Source: Haemophilus_D parainfluenzae_AD | Lineage (GTDB): Bacteria > Pseudomonadota > Gammaproteobacteria > Enterobacterales > Pasteurellaceae | NCBI RefSeq assembly: GCF_001679325.1 | Contig: NZ_LZMX01000001.1 | Length of the DNA: 64,000 nt | Strand: one strand, 5' to 3' | In this document: positions 60,366 to 64,000 of the stretch, piece by piece | How positions within the stretch are numbered: the first letter of the stretch is position 1 | How the letters are laid out: the number at the start of each line of letters is the position of its first letter | Made by a program: the position numbers and the translations under genes | Notes under the pieces: generated by a model | Databases searched by the model: none | What the model was told of the DNA's origin: nothing | The model's input: the letters and a program-made list of their open reading frames with translations, nothing else

Positions 60366-61382
60366 ATGAGCATTACGGTTAATCAAATCGTGCTACATCA
60401 ACTAGTTAAGCGCCCTGAAAATGAAATCACTACCATGGAAAGCGTGTTGCGTGATGAACTTCTTACCATTACGCCAGAAGTCGAACAAATGATGTTGCAA
60501 CTACATCAAGGTTATCAAAATAAAGGTAAAGCATTTGGTGTCTTCCAAGAGAATTCCATTTTTGCACAAGAGCTGAATCGTTTATTAGAAAATGAAATCG
60601 ACTTTTTAAATTTCAGCCAACAATCCACGAAATTATTAGCACAAGAATTGGGCAAATATAATTTTGCTGACAGTGGCACACTAATCCTATGTCAATACAA
60701 TTTTTTAGCAACGGATTACCTATTTATTGCGTTGTTAGACAGTCGCATCAGTATGTTAGTTGATGAAAATCTTGAAATTCGCCGTACGGAATACTTAGAT
60801 ATCACGCAATTTGATATAGCTGCACGTATCAACCTAACGGATTTGCAAGTAAACGCAAACTCAAACCGCTACCTTACTTTTATTAAAGGTCGTGTTGGCC
60901 GTAAAATCAGTGACTTCTTTATGGATTTCTTAGGGGCTGAAGAAGGTTTAAATCCACAAGTTCAAAACCAATGCCTATTACAAGCAGTCAGTGACTACTG
61001 TGAACAGGGTGAATTGAACAAAGAACAAACCCAAGCGGTGAAAAAACAGGTATTTGAATACTGCAAAGGTCAATTAGCAAGTGGTGATGAAATTGCCTTA
61101 ACTGAACTTTCAGCGAATTTACCGACTCTAAACGAGCGCCCTTTTGTCACCTTCACAGAAGAGCAAGATTACGGCTTGGAAGAAACCATTCCTCCAGTAC
61201 GTTCAGCCTTAAAAACATTAACTAAATTTTCAGGTTCTGGTAAGGGTGTAACATTAAGTTTTGATGCGGATTTATTGAATAACCGTATTGAATGGGATCC
61301 ACTTACAGATACTTTAACAATCAAAGGGATACCACCAAATCTGAAGGATCAACTTCAAAAAGCATTAAAGTGCGATAATTAA
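60366..61382 (+). CDS. yejK: Nucleoid-associated protein YejK (NdpA)
   Basis: A nucleoid-associated protein with 338 residues (E. coli 335). The start SITVNQIVLHQL, the segment GRKISDFFMDFLGAEEGLNPQVQN and the end LTIKGIPPNLKDQL are typical. It is divergent from yejL with 138 bases between; an uptake word lies there (60322-60330). Its molecular role is unclear in all species. Confidence 0.93.
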   Translation: MSITVNQIVLHQLVKRPENEITTMESVLRDELLTITPEVEQMMLQLHQGYQNKGKAFGVFQENSIFAQELNRLLENEIDFLNFSQQSTKLLAQELGKYNFADSGTLILCQYNFLATDYLFIALLDSRISMLVDENLEIRRTEYLDITQFDIAARINLTDLQVNANSNRYLTFIKGRVGRKISDFFMDFLGAEEGLNPQVQNQCLLQAVSDYCEQGELNKEQTQAVKKQVFEYCKGQLASGDEIALTELSANLPTLNERPFVTFTEEQDYGLEETIPPVRSALKTLTKFSGSGKGVTLSFDADLLNNRIEWDPLTDTLTIKGIPPNLKDQLQKALKCDN

Positions 61383-61444
61383 TTTGGCAAGATCATAAAG
61401 TTTCGGTATCATTTGACATAACTTTGCAGTAAAAGGTAAAAAAT

Positions 61445-61858
61445 ATGCAATTAAGAACATTTTTAAGTGCAGTTGTTTTAGCATTAAGTTTAACTTCTTG
61501 CTCAACGGTGCAAAAAGTCGTTTATCGTATTGATGTTCCACAAGGTAACTATTTAGAAGCATCGACGGTAGCACAAGTAAAACTGGGCATGACAGCGCAA
61601 CAAGTACAATATTTACTTGGCACACCGGTTTTAATTGATCCTTATAGTAACTTAACTTGGTATTACGTATTCTTACAACAACACTCTTACCAAAAACCTG
61701 AACAGCACACATTTACGGTAAAATTTGATCAAAACGGTTTAGTAAGCAGTGCTGAATTAGATAAGCCATTACCTGAAGTAGCAAAAAAAGACGAAAATAA
61801 TACGATCATCAGCACTCCTGAAAATACAGGCAAGAAAAGCTGGTGGAAATTCTGGTAA
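61445..61858 (+). CDS. bamE: Outer membrane assembly lipoprotein BamE
   Basis: A small lipoprotein of the BAM complex, which folds beta-barrel proteins. It has 137 residues (E. coli 113). The lipobox is LTSC (C19). The family core has VVYRIDVPQGNYLEA, VKLGMTAQQVQYLLGTPVLIDPY and WYYVF. The extra length is a polar tail ending in SWWKFW. It lies 62 bases after yejK. Confidence 0.95.
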   Translation: MQLRTFLSAVVLALSLTSCSTVQKVVYRIDVPQGNYLEASTVAQVKLGMTAQQVQYLLGTPVLIDPYSNLTWYYVFLQQHSYQKPEQHTFTVKFDQNGLVSSAELDKPLPEVAKKDENNTIISTPENTGKKSWWKFW

Positions 61859-61871
61859 TAATTAAAAAACA

Positions 61872-61894
61872 ATACCTGCTTGCAACATCAAGCA
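61872..61894 (+). terminator. Hairpin between bamE and cpxR
   Basis: CCTGCTTG (61872-61879) pairs with CAAGCAGG (61886-61893), with outer ACAA/TTGT pairing possible. There is no real T-run, so termination would be weak; it may only separate the two genes partly. Confidence 0.45.
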
Positions 61895-61921
61895 GGTTCG
61901 TTGTATTACAAGGGAATAAAA

Positions 61922-62629
61922 ATGTCAAAAATTCTATTAGTCGATGATGATATTGAGCTAACTGATTTGCTTGCAGAAGTATTAAGACTGACAGGTTTTG
62001 AAGTCGAGGTCGCCAATAATGGCCAAGAAGCATTAGATAAACTAAATGCAAGCCACCAGTTAGTTTTATTGGATGTAATGATGCCTGTTTTAAACGGCAT
62101 TGAAACGCTCAAGAAAATTCGCCAAATATCGAATATTCCAGTAATGATGCTCACCGCTCGGGGAGAAGAAATTGATCGAGTATTAGGACTTGAACTAGGT
62201 GCTGACGATTATCTTCCTAAACCATTTAACGATCGAGAATTAGTTGCTCGTATAAAAGCAATTTTACGTAGAGTAGGCTCTTCTGAACTTGACTCACAAT
62301 CAGATCAAATATCATCAAAAGAAGACAAGACACTAGAATTTGATGAATTAATACTACATCCTGGAATTCAACAAGCCTCTTACCAGGGTATTGATTTATC
62401 TTTGACTGGCTCTGAATTTGCCCTGTTATATAAATTGGCTCTAAACCCTGGACAAATTATTTCTAGAGAAGAACTCAGTGTAAATGTTCTAGGAAAAAAT
62501 TTATCTCCTTTTGATCGCTCAATTGATATGCATATGTCAAACTTACGCAAAAAACTTCCCGAAAGAAAAAATGGTATGCCATGGCTAAAAACATTACGTG
62601 GTCGTGGTTATTTATTGGTTTGTGAATAA
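61922..62629 (+). CDS. cpxR: Envelope-stress response regulator CpxR
   Basis: An OmpR-family response regulator. I start at MSKILLVDDD (AGGGAA upstream), giving 235 residues (E. coli 232). The receiver domain has acidic D8-D10, phospho-acceptor D51 and the conserved lysine in YLPKPFN. The winged helix ends in DMHMSNLRKKLPE and TLRGRGYLL. Its stop overlaps the cpxA start (TAATG). No cpxP gene is seen on the other side; bamE lies there. Confidence 0.92.
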   Translation: MSKILLVDDDIELTDLLAEVLRLTGFEVEVANNGQEALDKLNASHQLVLLDVMMPVLNGIETLKKIRQISNIPVMMLTARGEEIDRVLGLELGADDYLPKPFNDRELVARIKAILRRVGSSELDSQSDQISSKEDKTLEFDELILHPGIQQASYQGIDLSLTGSEFALLYKLALNPGQIISREELSVNVLGKNLSPFDRSIDMHMSNLRKKLPERKNGMPWLKTLRGRGYLLVCE

Positions 62630-64000
62630 TGTATACAACAAAACTTAGTTTAAACCGTTTAACCATACGTACATTCTCCGTTTTCTGGATTGCGTTGTTT
62701 GTAATGACGACTCTTCTAGTCATTCTTCCTTATTTCGATGGGCATTTATATTCTGAGCTTGATGATAATGAAATAGCCACTTATCAACAAAAACTCGTTG
62801 AGTCTATTCGAAATAATAAAATTAAAGGACTTCTAGCGGGTGTTCCTGTTCTTCCTACAGATAAATTTGACTCAGCACGCCCAGTTTTAATTACACCAAA
62901 TAAAGAAGTATTTGGTGCACTAGGAGAAGAAAAAACACATATCCTTCAATTTTTTGATGAATCAACTAACTTTACTATTCCACAAAGAAAAACCTTCAGA
63001 GATATCCAAATTGCAGGTCCCTTTAAAGTATATATAGGCGATGCTGAAGAAGCCTCTGAGCTCTTTTTTATATCAAGAGTTAACGGACAGCAAGAAGTAT
63101 TACGCTATATGCTAAACCATCCATGGGTACTACTACTCATGACCCTAATTATTACAACCCCCTTACTTTGGTGGTTTACTTATACAATTGTTAAGCCTAT
63201 CACCAAGCTACAAAAAGCCGCTAATAGTGTTGCACTGGGTGATTTCAAGGTAGATAACGAACTAGCTAATCAAGGCCCTTCTGAACTACGAGAGGTCGGA
63301 CAAAGCTTTAACAAAATGTCCATTGCTATTAATAATTTAATCTCTAACCAACATAATTTACTTTCATCTATTTCACATGAATTAAAAACCCCGTTAACCA
63401 GATTACAACTCTCCACAGCACTTATTCGTCACAAAGTAGGTAATATAGATGCTGTTGAAAGAATTGAGAAAGAAATATCAAGAATGGATAAAATGATTAG
63501 TGAGCTACTCCTCATTTCTCGTCAAAAAATGCATTCTCAAATGGAGCATAATCTATTTACAATCGATCATCTTTGGACTGACGTTATCAAAGATGCATTA
63601 TTTGAAGCAGAGCAACGTAAAATAATTTGTGATGTCAATATTTCAATTTTACATCCAGAACAACACACCATTTATGGTAATTTAAGACTACTCACAAGCG
63701 CTATTGAAAATATTATTCGTAACGCACTAAAATATACTAAAAACAGAATTTTCCTGACTATTTCCTTGCATAGAAATGTTCAAGAAAATGATTATGTTCA
63801 AATCCGAGTTGATGACAATGGACTTGGTTTGCCACCTGAAGAATTTGAAAAAATTTTCAAGCCATTTTATCGTGTTGATGAAACAAGAACTAGGGCTACT
63901 GGTGGGACCGGATTAGGTTTGACTATCGTTGCAAATGTAGTGAATGAGCATCAGGGAAAGGTCTGGGCTGAACAGAGTAATTTAGGCGGACTTGCTGTCA
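62629..64000 (+). CDS. cpxA: Envelope-stress sensor histidine kinase CpxA (3' end outside window)
   Basis: The sensor partner of CpxR. The frame starts at the ATG that overlaps the cpxR stop (MYTTKLSLNRLTIRTFSVFW) and stays open to the window edge, 457 codons. Visible parts: first helix (about 14-36), periplasmic domain to about 165, second helix (about 166-186), HAMP (VKPITKLQKAANSVALGDF), the phospho-acceptor histidine in SSISHELKTPLTRLQ, N-box NIIRNALKYT, G1 DDNGLGL and G2 GGTGLGLTIV. Only the last few residues are missing if the length equals E. coli CpxA (457). Confidence 0.95.
   Translation, partial: MYTTKLSLNRLTIRTFSVFWIALFVMTTLLVILPYFDGHLYSELDDNEIATYQQKLVESIRNNKIKGLLAGVPVLPTDKFDSARPVLITPNKEVFGALGEEKTHILQFFDESTNFTIPQRKTFRDIQIAGPFKVYIGDAEEASELFFISRVNGQQEVLRYMLNHPWVLLLMTLIITTPLLWWFTYTIVKPITKLQKAANSVALGDFKVDNELANQGPSELREVGQSFNKMSIAINNLISNQHNLLSSISHELKTPLTRLQLSTALIRHKVGNIDAVERIEKEISRMDKMISELLLISRQKMHSQMEHNLFTIDHLWTDVIKDALFEAEQRKIICDVNISILHPEQHTIYGNLRLLTSAIENIIRNALKYTKNRIFLTISLHRNVQENDYVQIRVDDNGLGLPPEEFEKIFKPFYRVDETRTRATGGTGLGLTIVANVVNEHQGKVWAEQSNLGGLAV

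Overview
The window looks like the chromosome of a Haemophilus species (Pasteurellaceae). The strongest sign is the nine-base DNA uptake word AAGTGCGGT. I find it, or its complement, exactly at least 44 times in 64 kb, inside genes and as inverted pairs used as terminators. The AT-rich base composition, Haemophilus-sized proteins (for example a TyrR of only 316 residues) and gene neighbourhoods like those of H. influenzae agree. H. parainfluenzae or a near relative is my guess; the species cannot be fixed from sequence reading alone. I see no prophage, insertion sequence, integrase or CRISPR array.

Layout. 1-1.1 kb: iscR (cut by the window edge) and trmJ. 1.2-1.5 kb: three tRNA-Lys genes. 1.6-6.4 kb: the ybgC-tolQ-tolR-tolA-tolB-pal envelope operon. 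6.4-9.6 kb: the cytochrome bd operon cydA-cydB-cydX-ybgE. 10-17.9 kb: a small secreted protein, ruvB-ruvA-ruvC, a lipoprotein, yebC, nudB, a non-canonical Nramp transporter and aspS. 18-22.9 kb: cmoA, a large DUF2157-type membrane protein and glpT. 23-26.5 kb: gloA, rnt, then a histidine attenuator that controls a YuiF-type transporter, and priC. 26.5-33.7 kb: tRNA-Ser, rne with a structured leader, rluC, hfq, hflX and tyrR. 33.8-37.4 kb: a four-gene ferric-siderophore ABC importer with a Fur-like site. 37.5-46.8 kb: mepM, znuC-znuB, accA, pdxY-tilS, mutH, ogt and fadL. 47-54.7 kb: yfcZ, purM-purN, yciC-yciB-yciA-yciI, slt, trpR, mtgA. 54.7-64 kb: tRNA-Ala, gltX, four identical tRNA-Val genes, an amidohydrolase, lapC-yejL-yejK, bamE, cpxR and cpxA (cut by the window edge).

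Most of this is core metabolism and cell-envelope upkeep. Tol-Pal, LapC, BamE, MepM, Slt, MtgA and CpxRA together cover outer-membrane stability, peptidoglycan turnover and envelope stress. IscR, Fur-like, FNR-like, PurR-like, FadR-like and TrpR-like sites can be read next to the expected genes.

I did not find a convincing new defence or mobile system. The items most worth checking are regulatory: a complete histidine attenuator in front of a transporter rather than a biosynthetic operon, followed by an 18-codon reading frame with its own ribosome site; a terminator whose 3' arm is also the ribosome-binding site of priC; an uptake-sequence hairpin recruited into the start of hflX; and an Nramp protein without the DPGN metal-binding motif.
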